Origin: Mesobacillus jeotgali
Lineage (GTDB): Bacteria > Bacillota > Bacilli > Bacillales > Cytobacillaceae
Length of the DNA stretch: 64,000 nucleotides
Direction: 5' to 3'
NCBI RefSeq assembly: GCF_900166585.1
Contig: NZ_FVZC01000009.1
Coordinates: 1,623,444 to 1,687,443 of the forward strand
The stretch's first letter is position 1. Each line of letters starts with the position of its first letter. Under the pieces are notes generated by a model that saw only the letters and a list, made by a program, of their open reading frames with translations, was not told the origin of the DNA and did no database searches. The translations under genes were made by a program, and so were the position numbers. Below, in pieces: positions 42,004 to 50,701 of this stretch.

Positions 42004-42037
42004 AAAAATAGGCCCGCAGATTCAGATCTGCAGGCCT
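42004..42037 (-). terminator. Terminator of the fru operon
   Basis: GGCC.GCAGAT/ATCTGC.GGCC followed on the minus strand by TATTTTTTG. Confidence 0.85.
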
Positions 42038-42042
42038 TCCTA

Positions 42043-43902
42043 TTATTTCGCTACCGGCTTTTTCAATAATCCAAGCAGGATTGCTGTTACAGCTGAACCA
42101 ATCAAAATGGAAGCAAGATATAACAGCCATCCTCCATCAACAAGCGGTACCACGAACAGTCCGCCGTGTGGAGCTCTAAGTCCGATGTTAAACATCATTG
42201 ATAGTCCACCTGCTACTGCTGCTCCAGCCATTGCGGATGGAATCACACGCAGCGGATCGGCGGCAGCAAATGGAATGGCTCCTTCAGTGATAAAGGAAAG
42301 TCCCATGATATAATTCGCTTTTCCGGCATCCTGATCTTCTTTAGAAAATTTATTCTTGAAGAATGTAGTTGCCAGTGCAATTCCCAGCGGAGGAACCATC
42401 CCAGCGGCCATTATGGCTGCCATTGGTTCAAATACACCATTAGCCAGCAAGCCCGTGCCGAAAACATAGGCTGCTTTGTTCACTGGACCGCCCATGTCAA
42501 ATGCCATCATTAGACCAAGGACAATTCCGAGTAATACAGCATTTCCTGTTCCTAATCCGGACAACCAGTCTGTAATTGCCTGATTTAAGGCACCAACCGG
42601 TTTATTTACAAGGAATAACATGATAAATCCTGTTAAAGCAATACCAAACAAAGGATATAAAAGAATCGTTTTAATCCCTTCTAGAGAAGCTGGCAGCCCG
42701 GCAAATAATTTTTTCAATCCCAAAACCAGATAACCAGCAAGGAAACCAGCGACCAAACCGCCAAGGAATCCACCGCCTCCTGTAGCTGCGAGGACGCCGC
42801 CGACCATACCAGGAGCGAATCCAGGTCTGTCAGCAATGCTCAGGGCAATGAAACCTGCAAGAATCGGTACCAGCAATCCAAATGCGCCGGCTCCTCCGCC
42901 GATGTCCATCAGTGCCTTTGCAACTGGGTGATATGAAGGATCCTCTGGATTGAAGGCATTATATCCGAACATGAATGATATGGCGATCAGGATACCGCCT
43001 CCGACAACAAATGGAAGCATATTTGAAACACCATTCATCAAGTGCTTATAAATTCCTCCGCGGCTTTCTTTCTTTTCTGCAGGAACATTTCCAGAAGCCT
43101 TGTAAAGCGGTGCATCCTTTTTTACTGCCTTTTCAATCAGATCTTTTGGCTTACGGATTCCGTCAGCAACCGGTACATCAATCAATGGCTTCCCAGCGAA
43201 CCTTACCATATCAACCTTTGTATCGGCAGCGATAATGACACCCTCTGCTCTTTCAATGTCTTCCGGTGTCAAGACATTTTTTGCTCCTCCTGACCCATTT
43301 GTTTCTACCTTAATGTCCACACCCATTTCAGCTGCTTTTGCTTTCAGCGAATCAGCTGCCATGTAGGTGTGCGCAATTCCTGTAGGGCATGCAGTAACAG
43401 CCACGATGAATTTCTTGTTTTCACCCGATGGCTTCTCTTCTTTTTCTTCCTGGTCATAACTGTTTATAATCTCAATGACCTCATCAGACGTATTTGCAGT
43501 CTTTAGTTTTTCACGAGCTTCCGCCTTCATAAAAATGGTTGATAGCCGCGCCAGCGCTTCCAGATGCGTATTATTTGCGCCTTCTGGTGCTGCAATCATG
43601 AAAAATAAATGTGCCTTCTGTCCATCAAGGGATTCATAGTCAATACCTGACAGAGAGCGCCCAAAAACGATTGCCGCTTCTTTTACGACTTTAGTTTTTG
43701 CGTGAGGTATAGCGATTCCATCCCCAACACCTGTCGTGCTTTGTTTTTCGCGATTTAAAATCGCTTCCCTGAATGCAATTCGATCTGAAATTTTTCCAGC
43801 AGTCTCCAGAACACCCACAAGCTCATCAACAGCACCAAGCTTGGATGTAGAATCCATTGATAAAAGTATCGTTTCCCTAGTAAGCAATTCTGTGATTCTC
43901 AT
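42043..43902 (-). CDS. fruA: Fructose-specific PTS enzyme IIABC
   Basis: 619 residues from ATG 43902. The EIIA domain (1-150) has its His in GIAIPHAKT. The EIIB domain follows with Cys in VTACPTGIAHTYMA. The EIIC membrane domain starts near 290 (GVSNMLPFVVGGGILIA) and includes NKAAYVFGTG and GAIPFAAADPLRVIP. It imports fructose as fructose-1-phosphate. GAGGGGG precedes two adjacent ATGs; the second has better spacing. It overlaps fruK in the longer reading. Confidence 0.96.
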   Translation of the reverse strand: MRITELLTRETILLSMDSTSKLGAVDELVGVLETAGKISDRIAFREAILNREKQSTTGVGDGIAIPHAKTKVVKEAAIVFGRSLSGIDYESLDGQKAHLFFMIAAPEGANNTHLEALARLSTIFMKAEAREKLKTANTSDEVIEIINSYDQEEKEEKPSGENKKFIVAVTACPTGIAHTYMAADSLKAKAAEMGVDIKVETNGSGGAKNVLTPEDIERAEGVIIAADTKVDMVRFAGKPLIDVPVADGIRKPKDLIEKAVKKDAPLYKASGNVPAEKKESRGGIYKHLMNGVSNMLPFVVGGGILIAISFMFGYNAFNPEDPSYHPVAKALMDIGGGAGAFGLLVPILAGFIALSIADRPGFAPGMVGGVLAATGGGGFLGGLVAGFLAGYLVLGLKKLFAGLPASLEGIKTILLYPLFGIALTGFIMLFLVNKPVGALNQAITDWLSGLGTGNAVLLGIVLGLMMAFDMGGPVNKAAYVFGTGLLANGVFEPMAAIMAAGMVPPLGIALATTFFKNKFSKEDQDAGKANYIMGLSFITEGAIPFAAADPLRVIPSAMAGAAVAGGLSMMFNIGLRAPHGGLFVVPLVDGGWLLYLASILIGSAVTAILLGLLKKPVAK

Positions 43903-43913
43903 CATTCTCCCCC

Positions 43914-44828
43914 TCACTGGTATTCGTGAATATTCACTTCCGGAAGAAGTGTATCTATTTTTTCAGGTGTACATAAACCGATTGAAAATGCTGTTGCGCT
44001 GCCTGATGCGACACTGTAACGGAATGCCTCTTTTCGATCACCCGTTTTTAAATAATGTGCCAGAAACCCTGCAACCATAGAATCGCCCGCTCCCACAGAG
44101 CTTTTTACTTCTCCTTGCGGAACTGTGGCATTAAAAGCACCGGAATCATTAATATAAACAGCGCCTTTTTCAGCGAGAGATACAATGACGTTTTTTGCTC
44201 CTGCCTCCACAAGTTTTTTGCCATAAACAACAGCGTCCTTTACATCTGATATCTCCTTATTGAAAAACTGCCCTAATTCGTGATGGTTTGGTTTTATCAG
44301 GAAAGGCTTATATTCCAGGACTGTTTTAAGCAAGTCCCCTTCTGCATCGATGACAACTTCTGCCTCTGTTTCCTTACAGACTTTGACGATATCCTCATAA
44401 ATGGATTGAGGCATACTCGATGGAATGCTGCCAGCCAGTACCAGATAGTCCCCTTTTCCTAACTGTTGAATCTGTTCCTTCAATAATCCAATAGCAAGAG
44501 AGGATATTTCCGGCCCCCTGGCATTAATTTCTGTTTCTCTTTCAGCCTTTAGTTTTATATTGATTCGAGTATCCTGCTGGACTTTAACAAAGCTTGTATA
44601 AATGCCTTCCTTGTTGAGGAACTCATCAACATACCTTCCAGTAAAGCCGCCCAAAAACCCGGTTGCTTTGCTTTCCACGCCTAATGAACGAAGTACTCTC
44701 GATACATTGATGCCTTTTCCACCGGGCAACTTCGTTTCATTGGATGTTCTGTTCAAAGTTCCAAGGACAATCTCATCTGACTCGACAATATAGTCCACAG
44801 ATGGATTCAGTGTGAGTGTATAGATCAT
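43914..44828 (-). CDS. fruK: 1-phosphofructokinase
   Basis: 304 residues of the PfkB family. LPGGKGINVSRVL is the sugar-binding motif and SVGAGDSMVAGFLA the catalytic Asp and anion hole. It converts fructose-1-phosphate to fructose-1,6-bisphosphate. Its ATG overlaps the stop of fruR. Confidence 0.96.
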   Translation of the reverse strand: MIYTLTLNPSVDYIVESDEIVLGTLNRTSNETKLPGGKGINVSRVLRSLGVESKATGFLGGFTGRYVDEFLNKEGIYTSFVKVQQDTRINIKLKAERETEINARGPEISSLAIGLLKEQIQQLGKGDYLVLAGSIPSSMPQSIYEDIVKVCKETEAEVVIDAEGDLLKTVLEYKPFLIKPNHHELGQFFNKEISDVKDAVVYGKKLVEAGAKNVIVSLAEKGAVYINDSGAFNATVPQGEVKSSVGAGDSMVAGFLAHYLKTGDRKEAFRYSVASGSATAFSIGLCTPEKIDTLLPEVNIHEYQ

Positions 44829-45577
44829 GGTGTCACAACCTTTATTGAAGTTTTGCTGGTATATAGCCCTTTCGTCTCTTCTTCAAGAATGTTTGTAATA
44901 ATTGTTGCTTCGTGCAAGTCTGCAATTTTAGCAAATGTTATCTCCGAGAATTTACTGTCATCTGCCAGTACAAATGCTTCACGAGATAAGGAGATTGCTT
45001 TCGATTTGATCATTGCTTCTTCCTGGTCTGGCGTAGTGAAGCCAGAATGCGGGTGAATGCCATTGACTCCTAGAAAGCATTTATCAAAACGGTATTGTTC
45101 TAGACTAGCCAATGCCCCCCTGCCGATCACGGCATTTGTTTTTGGCTTTGCGTATCCTCCGATGACATAGGTTTCTATATTTTTTTCCATCAGAGCAGGC
45201 AAATGCATTAATCCATTTGTAACGACTACGATATCCTTCGCGGGAAGGAATGGTATCATTTCCTTAATTGTTGACCCGGCATCAAGATAGATGCTGTCGC
45301 CTTCTTCAACTAAACTTGCTGAATATTGGGCGATTTGTTTTTTTTCATGAAGGTTTTTGGCTGATTTTTCAATCATGCTCGGTTCCTGAAGTTTCCCCTT
45401 CAGCCTTGCCGCACCTCCATGTACCCTTTTCAGGAATTTCCCCTCTTCCAGCACAGTCAGGTCGCGGCGGATAGTAGATTCGGAAGCATCCGTTATATCA
45501 ACAAGCTCTTGTATTTTTACGATTGGTTTTTCTTTGATCATTTGTAAGATGAGCTGGTGGCGCTCGGGAGTTAACAT
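44825..45577 (-). CDS. fruR: DeoR-family repressor of the fructose operon
   Basis: 250 residues. The N-terminal helix-turn-helix (ERHQLILQMIKEKPIVKIQE to ASESTIRRDL) is typical of the DeoR family. The sugar-phosphate sensing domain holds VEEGDSIYLDAGSTIKEM and FLGVNGIHPHSGFTTPD. It heads the fruRKA operon, presumably autoregulated and released by fructose-1-phosphate. AGGAGG upstream of ATG. Confidence 0.94.
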   Translation of the reverse strand: MLTPERHQLILQMIKEKPIVKIQELVDITDASESTIRRDLTVLEEGKFLKRVHGGAARLKGKLQEPSMIEKSAKNLHEKKQIAQYSASLVEEGDSIYLDAGSTIKEMIPFLPAKDIVVVTNGLMHLPALMEKNIETYVIGGYAKPKTNAVIGRGALASLEQYRFDKCFLGVNGIHPHSGFTTPDQEEAMIKSKAISLSREAFVLADDSKFSEITFAKIADLHEATIITNILEEETKGLYTSKTSIKVVTP

Positions 45578-45615
45578 GAGCCATTCCTCCTCAATGCTTC
45601 ATAGGTATATAATAA

Positions 45616-45629
45616 TGTAATCGATTACA
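45616..45629. promoter_or_regulatory. CcpA cre site of the fru operon
   Basis: TGTAATCGATTACA matches TGWAANCGNTNWCA at all 14 positions and is a perfect palindrome. It is 39 bp upstream of fruR. Confidence 0.75.
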
Positions 45630-45634
45630 AATAT

Positions 45635-45705
45635 CAATCATTTTCTTTCAAAAACAATCAATAAATAGCACGTTTTGAACATTTATGAATGTTAATGATT
45701 GTTTT
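45635..45705. promoter_or_regulatory. Candidate FruR operator half-sites
   Basis: CAATCA occurs at 45635 and 45655. AAAACAATCA (45651-45660) is inverted exactly as TGATTGTTTT (45696-45705). Repeated half-sites around the promoter are usual for DeoR-type repressors. Confidence 0.5.
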
Positions 45706-45708
45706 CAA

Positions 45709-45738
45709 AAAAATAAACCTCTTTTTGGGAGGTTTATT
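45709..45738 (-). terminator. Terminator after the first LysE-type gene
   Basis: TAAACCTC/GAGGTTTA (45714-45721, 45729-45736) followed on the minus strand by T7. Confidence 0.82.
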
Positions 45739-45749
45739 GATTAGCTATA

Positions 45750-46379
45750 TTAAATTAATGCTTTGATGCCCTGATAGGCAAAATACAGGCCGAAGCCTAA
45801 TAAGGACAGACCTGACAATATTGATATGGTCCTAAGGCTGCTATAATTCAAAAACCGCCTGAATCCTGTGGTGATCGCGGCTACAAATATATCCCACAAA
45901 GCCAGTCCCAGAAAAATCATGCTGCTGTATATCAACAAATCTGCCCGCCCATAATTACTGGCAGTTTTCGCTAATACCGAGCCATAAATTCCGAGCCAGA
46001 ACAGGATTGATAATGGGCTGCTGATTGACATGATGAATCCTGTGAGGAAGCATTTAAATAACGACTCCTTTCCGCGGCTAAAGGCAAGCTCGATATCACT
46101 GGCTTTTACAATGCACTCGATGCCAGAATAGATGAGAACGAAGCCCCCGAAAAGCCAAAGGAATATTTGTATGACTGGCATGTCCAAAAAGTTAACAAGT
46201 CCAAGATAGATAAGCAGCATAAAAATGGCATCGGCTATCATTGATCCCGTACCGACAATCCAGGCATGCCAGAAACCATTCTTTATACCCTTGTCCAGTC
46301 TGGCAGAATTGACAGGTCCAATAGGTGCAGCAAGGGTTAGACCCAAAAAAACGTAGCTTGCAAGCAAACTGGTACTCAA
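45750..46379 (-). CDS. LysE/RhtB-family exporter, paralogue 1
   Basis: 209 residues and six transmembrane helices. The family start is LGLTLAAPIGPVNSARLDKG, and SISSPLSILFWLGIYGS follows in the middle. These export amino acids or other small molecules; substrate unknown. The start is read as TTG 46379 because GGAGG lies 8 nt upstream. A close paralogue of the same size and start lies at 47984-48604 on the other side of a tRNA gene and a repeat array. Confidence 0.87.
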   Translation of the reverse strand: MSTSLLASYVFLGLTLAAPIGPVNSARLDKGIKNGFWHAWIVGTGSMIADAIFMLLIYLGLVNFLDMPVIQIFLWLFGGFVLIYSGIECIVKASDIELAFSRGKESLFKCFLTGFIMSISSPLSILFWLGIYGSVLAKTASNYGRADLLIYSSMIFLGLALWDIFVAAITTGFRRFLNYSSLRTISILSGLSLLGFGLYFAYQGIKALI

Positions 46380-46519
46380 TTTGTCGTCCTCCAACACACA
46401 GAAATTTTTAAAATTTTATGTGAAGAGGGATAAAAATAATACAACTTGTACCAGATTACCAAAAAAATTTAAATTGAAATCCTTCATTTTTATGCTATAA
46501 TTTTTTTATAAACGAACTC

Positions 46520-46603
46520 GCGGGTGTGGCGGAATCGGCAGACGCGCTAGATTCAGGTTCTAGTGGTGGCAACACCGTGGAGGTTCAAGTCCTCTCATCC
46601 GCA
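46520..46603 (+). tRNA. tRNA-Leu (anticodon CAG)
   Basis: 84 nt. Acceptor stem GCGGGTG/CATCCGC (one G-T), long variable arm, anticodon loop TTCAGGT with stem CTAGA/TCTAG. CCA is not encoded. A single tRNA gene with its own terminator just downstream. It reads CUG codons. Confidence 0.97.
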
Positions 46604-46610
46604 TACAGAA

Positions 46611-46641
46611 AAGGTGCCTATATATAAGGGCACTTTTTTTG
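46611..46641 (+). terminator. Terminator after tRNA-Leu
   Basis: GTGCC/GGCAC stem followed by T7. Confidence 0.82.
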
Positions 46642-46683
46642 TGTCTTTAAACGCCTTTTCCGGTTGTTCTTAAATTGAGGTTT

Positions 46684-47065
46684 TTTGACAGATTCGCTCC
46701 TCCCCTTCGAGCCAGTCGAAATTAAGAAGAGTTCTTGACAGCTTTGGCTGTTTCTCCTTGATACCTGTCATAATACCGAAGGATTTTTGACAGCTTTGAC
46801 TTTTTCTCCTTCAAACCTGTCACAATACCGAAGGATTCTTGACAGCTCTCGCCTCTCATCCCTCTAACCTGTCACAATAACGATGGATTCTTGATTGCTC
46901 TCGCCTCTCATCCCTCTAACCTATCACAATAACGATGGATTCTTGACAGCTCTAGTCTCTCATCCCTCTAACCTGTCTTTATAACAAAGGATTCGTGACA
47001 GCTCTAGCCTCTCATCCTCAAACCTGTCTTAATAGCTTTGTCATCTCTCCCTTGAGACCTGTCTG
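46684..47065. repeat. Second array of 52-bp units (7-8 degenerate copies)
   Basis: GACAG (or a variant) starts units at 46687, 46737, 46789, 46841, 46893, 46945 and 46997. From 46737 on the step is exactly 52 bp. The unit is GACAGCTCT, about 18 bp of pyrimidine-rich sequence, CCTGTC, then ACAATAACGATGGATTCTT. The half-sites GACAGCT...CTGTC and the period match the array at 20.8-21.9 kb, but the remaining bases differ. It lies between tRNA-Leu and a convergent gene. Confidence 0.85.
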
Positions 47066-47118
47066 GGTTGGGAGGGTTTATCGACTACGCCGCTAGTGGA
47101 GCGTTGGAAAATATCCAT

Positions 47119-47312
47119 CTTAATAAAAGGCTCTCTTCTCAAACTTTGTTGCTATTGACAACAAAATAGGATGGAATTACATATGTTTCTTCACAAAACT
47201 AAAGCTTAATAAGAGAAAAGAGCTTGCCAACTTAGTACCGACCTACAAAATGGCTTTTATCACGTAAAATCGGATTTAGGATTTTAACAACAATCTTTAC
47301 GTAAACAGCCTA
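47119..47312 (-). repeat. Dispersed ~190-bp element, copy C (fullest)
   Basis: The minus strand reads AGGCTGTTTACG, GATTGTTGTTAAAATCCT, ACGTGATAAAAGCCATTTTG, GGCAAGCTCTTTTCTCTTA, TAATTCCATCCTATTTTG, AATAGCAACAAAGTTTGAG and ends in AGAGCCTTTTATTAAG. The outer ends AATAAAAGGCT are imperfect inverted repeats. Non-coding; it looks like a MITE. Confidence 0.8.
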
Positions 47313-47350
47313 ATAAAAAAACAGCCTGGATATTCATCCAGACTGCCTGC
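47313..47350 (-). terminator. Terminator after the ydjO-like gene
   Basis: CAG.CTGGAT/ATCCAG.CTG followed on the minus strand by T7. Confidence 0.82.
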
Positions 47351-47360
47351 ACACCATTAG

Positions 47361-47567
47361 TTATCCGATTAGATTTTGACTATGATTGTTGACGACTTCA
47401 AGCACCTTTGTCGTCTCCTCCATATCACTTTTGCAAATCGGGCAAGCGGGGACAATGCTGCTTTTAAAGTTGTCACGAACCCAGCAATTGCAATCATTAG
47501 AAGTACATACCCATATTTTCGTTTCAGCAGTTACGATTTCTTCAGGTGGTTTTCTTCCAAATGCCAT
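47361..47567 (-). CDS. Cold-inducible YdjO-like zinc-ribbon protein
   Basis: 68 residues from ATG 47567. WVCTSNDCNCWVRDNF and PACPICKSDM form a CxxxxC..CxxC zinc ribbon. The WxCxxxDCNxWxRxNF pattern is that of YdjO. Function unknown beyond cold induction of the B. subtilis protein. GTGAGG precedes the ATG. Confidence 0.75.
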   Translation of the reverse strand: MAFGRKPPEEIVTAETKIWVCTSNDCNCWVRDNFKSSIVPACPICKSDMEETTKVLEVVNNHSQNLIG

Positions 47568-47717
47568 TTTCCTCACGCTCCTATGTGTTTAATTACGGTT
47601 TTTTCATTTTAAGTTTTATATGCTTATATTTTACCCGGATCAGAAATATCCAGGAACGTGCAAGCACCTGATTACTCAAAATCAAAAAAACCTTATCATC
47701 GTTCGATTGATAAAAAA

Positions 47718-47768
47718 ATTCATTTATTATAAAAAGCCGGCAATTGAAACTTTTTATAATAAATGAAT
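47718..47768. repeat. Perfect 19-bp inverted repeat in the ydjO-lysE gap
   Basis: ATTCATTTATTATAAAAAG (47718-47736) and its exact complement (47750-47768) flank 13 bp. Both arms carry TATAAT-like hexamers on one strand or the other. The gap (47568-47983) separates divergent genes and contains no gene. It may be a regulator site or a recent insertion footprint. Confidence 0.75.
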
Positions 47769-47983
47769 GGTCCGAAAGTTGATATCTATTTCATTTTATC
47801 ACACTTTCTTATTTTTACCAAAAGTGACACATCTGTAGGTCAAGAACAACAATAATTAGTATATTCATTTCCCCGCTTTTTTATTTATACAGTTTTTTTA
47901 TAAAAAAGGTTGTACAGCTTTACCTGCCTGAATAAAAATAGTACAAGCAAATCACGCTTTGACTATTGGGGGGGTTCTTTAAA

Positions 47984-48604
47984 TTGAATGTTTTCCTGGG
48001 TTACATATTCCTTGGGCTATCACTTGCTGCTCCAATCGGCCCTGTCAATGCGGCTCAGATGGATAAAGGTATCAAGAGCGGCTTTATACAGGCATGGCTT
48101 CTTGGCCTAGGTGCGTTGACAGCAGATATTATTTATATGCTTGCAGTCTATCTAGGAGTTGTTAGATTTCTTGAAACTCCTTTCATGCAATCCTTTCTCT
48201 GGCTTTTTGGATTCTTTGTATTGATGTACACTGGCATTGAAACAATCATAAGTGCCGGGAAAATCAGGATGGACCATAGAGAAGGAGAATCCGGTTTAAA
48301 GTCCTTTTTGTCCGGTTTCATGATGTCAATTTCAAATCCGCTTACTATTTTATTCTGGTTGGGAATTTACGGCTCTGTACTGGCCAAGACCGCCTCGTCC
48401 TATGGAACAGGGGAACTAGTTCTCTACAGCTTTGGGATTATTCTTGGGCTCATTCTCTGGGATGTTGTGATGGCCGCTATATCAAGCAGTTTCCGCATGC
48501 TTCTTACCACCAGGTTATTGACCTTTATTTCTCTCATTTCAGGAGTTTCACTAATCGGATTTGCCTTATTTTTTGGCTACCAGGCTTTGAAGCTCTTTCT
48601 CTGA
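47984..48604 (+). CDS. LysE/RhtB-family exporter, paralogue 2
   Basis: 206 residues and six transmembrane helices. LGLSLAAPIGPVNAAQMDKG and SISNPLTILFWLGIYGS match paralogue 1 nearly residue by residue. TTG 47984 is chosen, 9 nt after GGGGGG; the nearby ATG is out of frame. Substrate unknown. Confidence 0.87.
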   Translation: MNVFLGYIFLGLSLAAPIGPVNAAQMDKGIKSGFIQAWLLGLGALTADIIYMLAVYLGVVRFLETPFMQSFLWLFGFFVLMYTGIETIISAGKIRMDHREGESGLKSFLSGFMMSISNPLTILFWLGIYGSVLAKTASSYGTGELVLYSFGIILGLILWDVVMAAISSSFRMLLTTRLLTFISLISGVSLIGFALFFGYQALKLFL

Positions 48605-48711
48605 TCTTGTCCAAATTGTTTAGTTGAGCTTTCTTTTCAGTTTATCCCTTGATTGTTTTAGGATATTTCGATATATAATAGAAAAGACAAAACCAAAAGG
48701 ATGAGACATAC

Positions 48712-49017
48712 ATGAACATTATCGGACATACGGTCGAACTCCTCGAAGATCCATTCGGACTTCTTTCAGGAGACAGATATGAGTATTTTTTAAATATCGA
48801 GGTTGATGAAGACGACGAGCTTTATACAGATAAAGGCCTGCTTTTAAAAGTATTGTTTTTAGTGGAAGGCGATCAAACGCGAATCCTCCAAAGCTACTTC
48901 ATTGAACAGGCAACCGAAAAGGTTCTCGATTTTGAGCTTGAGGAAGATGAAGCGGAGCAGGTTCAGGCGTACTGCGAACAAAACTTACAGTCTCTTCAAG
49001 AAACTGAGTCAGAATAG
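48712..49017 (+). CDS. Small acidic protein, DUF6509-like
   Basis: 101 residues, strongly acidic. MNIIGHTVELLEDPFGLLSGDRYEYF and VDEDDELYTDKG recall a Bacillus DUF (DUF6509). No known function, no signal peptide. AAAGGATGAGA precedes the ATG and a strong terminator follows. Confidence 0.7.
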   Translation: MNIIGHTVELLEDPFGLLSGDRYEYFLNIEVDEDDELYTDKGLLLKVLFLVEGDQTRILQSYFIEQATEKVLDFELEEDEAEQVQAYCEQNLQSLQETESE

Positions 49018-49020
49018 ACA

Positions 49021-49052
49021 AAAAGGAGAGCAGATACCTGCTCTCCTTTTTG
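49021..49052. terminator. Bidirectional terminator
   Basis: AGGAGAGCAG/CTGCTCTCCT with A4 and T5 flanks, between convergent genes. Confidence 0.88.
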
Positions 49053-49059
49053 TTTAGGA

Positions 49060-49455
49060 TTAAACCTCTACTGACTTGCCTTCTTCGACGATATGATAAA
49101 GAAGATGGGCAAGGTGCTGAACAGGACCTAGTTCTCCCTTTTCTTCGTTCAGTTCCTCGGTGAATTCCAGGTCATTCAGATATAGCGCTGCAAATTCATA
49201 GAAGTCTTTGAGACTGAAGCCGTAGCAGTTAGAAGGTTGCTCACTGTCATCTTCATATTGGAGCATAAGATAGTTCTCCTTGCCATCCTTATCTTCTGCA
49301 TCAAAAAATACAAAGAACCCGATATTTGTATCCAAATCAAATAAGTGTCTCGTACCCCCTTCAGTAGCTAGTTCATAATCCTCACTGCTCAATTTTTGGA
49401 CATTCATTGTTTCGACCCGGTCTTCGGCATGAAATTTTACATCAAAAGTTTTCAA
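49060..49455 (-). CDS. Hypothetical acidic cytoplasmic protein
   Basis: 131 residues, no recognised family. It begins with TTG, supported by TGGAGTG 8 nt upstream. The N-terminal half is beta-rich (MKTFDVKFHAEDRVETMNV) and the C-terminal half helical. No cysteine motif or signal. Confidence 0.65.
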   Translation of the reverse strand: MKTFDVKFHAEDRVETMNVQKLSSEDYELATEGGTRHLFDLDTNIGFFVFFDAEDKDGKENYLMLQYEDDSEQPSNCYGFSLKDFYEFAALYLNDLEFTEELNEEKGELGPVQHLAHLLYHIVEEGKSVEV

Positions 49456-49485
49456 GAGAATAGCACTCCATTCTTCAGGTTGTTT

Positions 49486-49983
49486 TTATTGCTTGTCTTC
49501 AAAAAAGATATGCTCTGCTTTTATTTTTTCCCCGATTGTCAGGATACCATAGGAAAATTCCTTTTGTCTTCTTTTATCAGTTGGAGACCCAGGATTGAAG
49601 ATGATCGCACCATCGATTTCCTTTAAAACAGGAATATGGGAATGACCATAAATGATGCAGTCTACATCGTCGTCTGCAAATGCTGCCATTGCCCTTCTTT
49701 CAGTCGTCTTCCCGGTACCATGACCATGGACAATCCCTATTTGAAAGTTACCTGCCCTTAATACTTCTTTGGAATTGAGCAGGCTTTTAAGTTCCGGACC
49801 ATCTGCATTGCCGGTCACTCCTATAACTGGTGCATACTGTTTAAGTTCATGGAAAAGTTCTATAGTCTGCCAGTCTCCTGCATGGATAATGAGGTCACAA
49901 TCTCCCAGGTCACCCAACAGTCTCGATGGCAGCCGCTTTGCTTTTTTCGGCATATGCGTGTCAGATATGACCACCACTTTCAT
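49486..49983 (-). CDS. YfcE/MJ0936-type metallophosphoesterase
   Basis: 165 residues from ATG 49983 (AAGGGG upstream). All metal-binding motifs are present: VISDTHMP (D-x-H), IIHAGDW (GD), GVTGNADG (GN), GIVHGHG and IYGHSHIP. These are two-metal phosphodiesterases of broad range; the natural substrate is unknown. Confidence 0.88.
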   Translation of the reverse strand: MKVVVISDTHMPKKAKRLPSRLLGDLGDCDLIIHAGDWQTIELFHELKQYAPVIGVTGNADGPELKSLLNSKEVLRAGNFQIGIVHGHGTGKTTERRAMAAFADDDVDCIIYGHSHIPVLKEIDGAIIFNPGSPTDKRRQKEFSYGILTIGEKIKAEHIFFEDKQ

Positions 49984-50038
49984 GGGATCAGCCCCTTCCA
50001 TCTACTGTTCACTGTTATGTTACCCTGTGTAAAATTCA

Positions 50039-50557
50039 TTAACCTTTATACTTAGTTACATTAAAATAATCTTTCGTTTCGTTATACTCATTGACCTCGA
50101 CATCAAGGTCATGAAAATAGCGATGGAGCTGAAGCAAAACTTTCTTATCTTTTTTACCATCCTTAATCGTTCGAGAATAATTGGCAATGGAATCGAAATC
50201 TGCCTGGAGAGAAGAATTTTCGGTTTTTACCGTTGCTAGCACCTTAATAACCTCCGACGCAAGCCTCCTCTGTTCTTCCCACTTCACTGTGTCAATCCTT
50301 CCCCACCCTAATGTATCATTGTATTTCTTATGAAAGTCAGCAATAAAGCTGCCGACAGAAGAGTAGTTTTTGTTTCCAGAGTTCTCCTGAAATACTGCAA
50401 CCGTCTGGCTTTTACCCTGATTGTCTGGATTGCTTCCGCTTCTTCCATTGAATAGGCTACCGTTCTCCCACATCGTATATCCAGCATACAAACCGAAAGC
50501 CAGCAAAAATAGACTGGCAGGTAAAACCATAAGTTTCCATTTATTTTTCTTTTCCAT
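50039..50557 (-). CDS. Membrane-anchored hypothetical protein
   Basis: 172 residues: short basic N-terminus, one transmembrane segment (about 9-28), a Gly/Ser/Asn-rich linker and a helical extracytoplasmic domain (SFIADFHKKYNDTLGWG onward). No family recognised. GGGGGCTG lies 5 nt ahead of the ATG. Confidence 0.65.
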   Translation of the reverse strand: MEKKNKWKLMVLPASLFLLAFGLYAGYTMWENGSLFNGRSGSNPDNQGKSQTVAVFQENSGNKNYSSVGSFIADFHKKYNDTLGWGRIDTVKWEEQRRLASEVIKVLATVKTENSSLQADFDSIANYSRTIKDGKKDKKVLLQLHRYFHDLDVEVNEYNETKDYFNVTKYKG

Positions 50558-50701
50558 CTGTCAGCCCCCTGTGTCAATTGCGACTCATATTATATCTGTC
50601 CTTTCTATATAATTAGACAGCAGTCTGTGAATCACCTTCAATAAACTCTACACAGAGTTTCTATCATATAACCATACATAACAATGCGGGGAGGAAATAA
50701 T

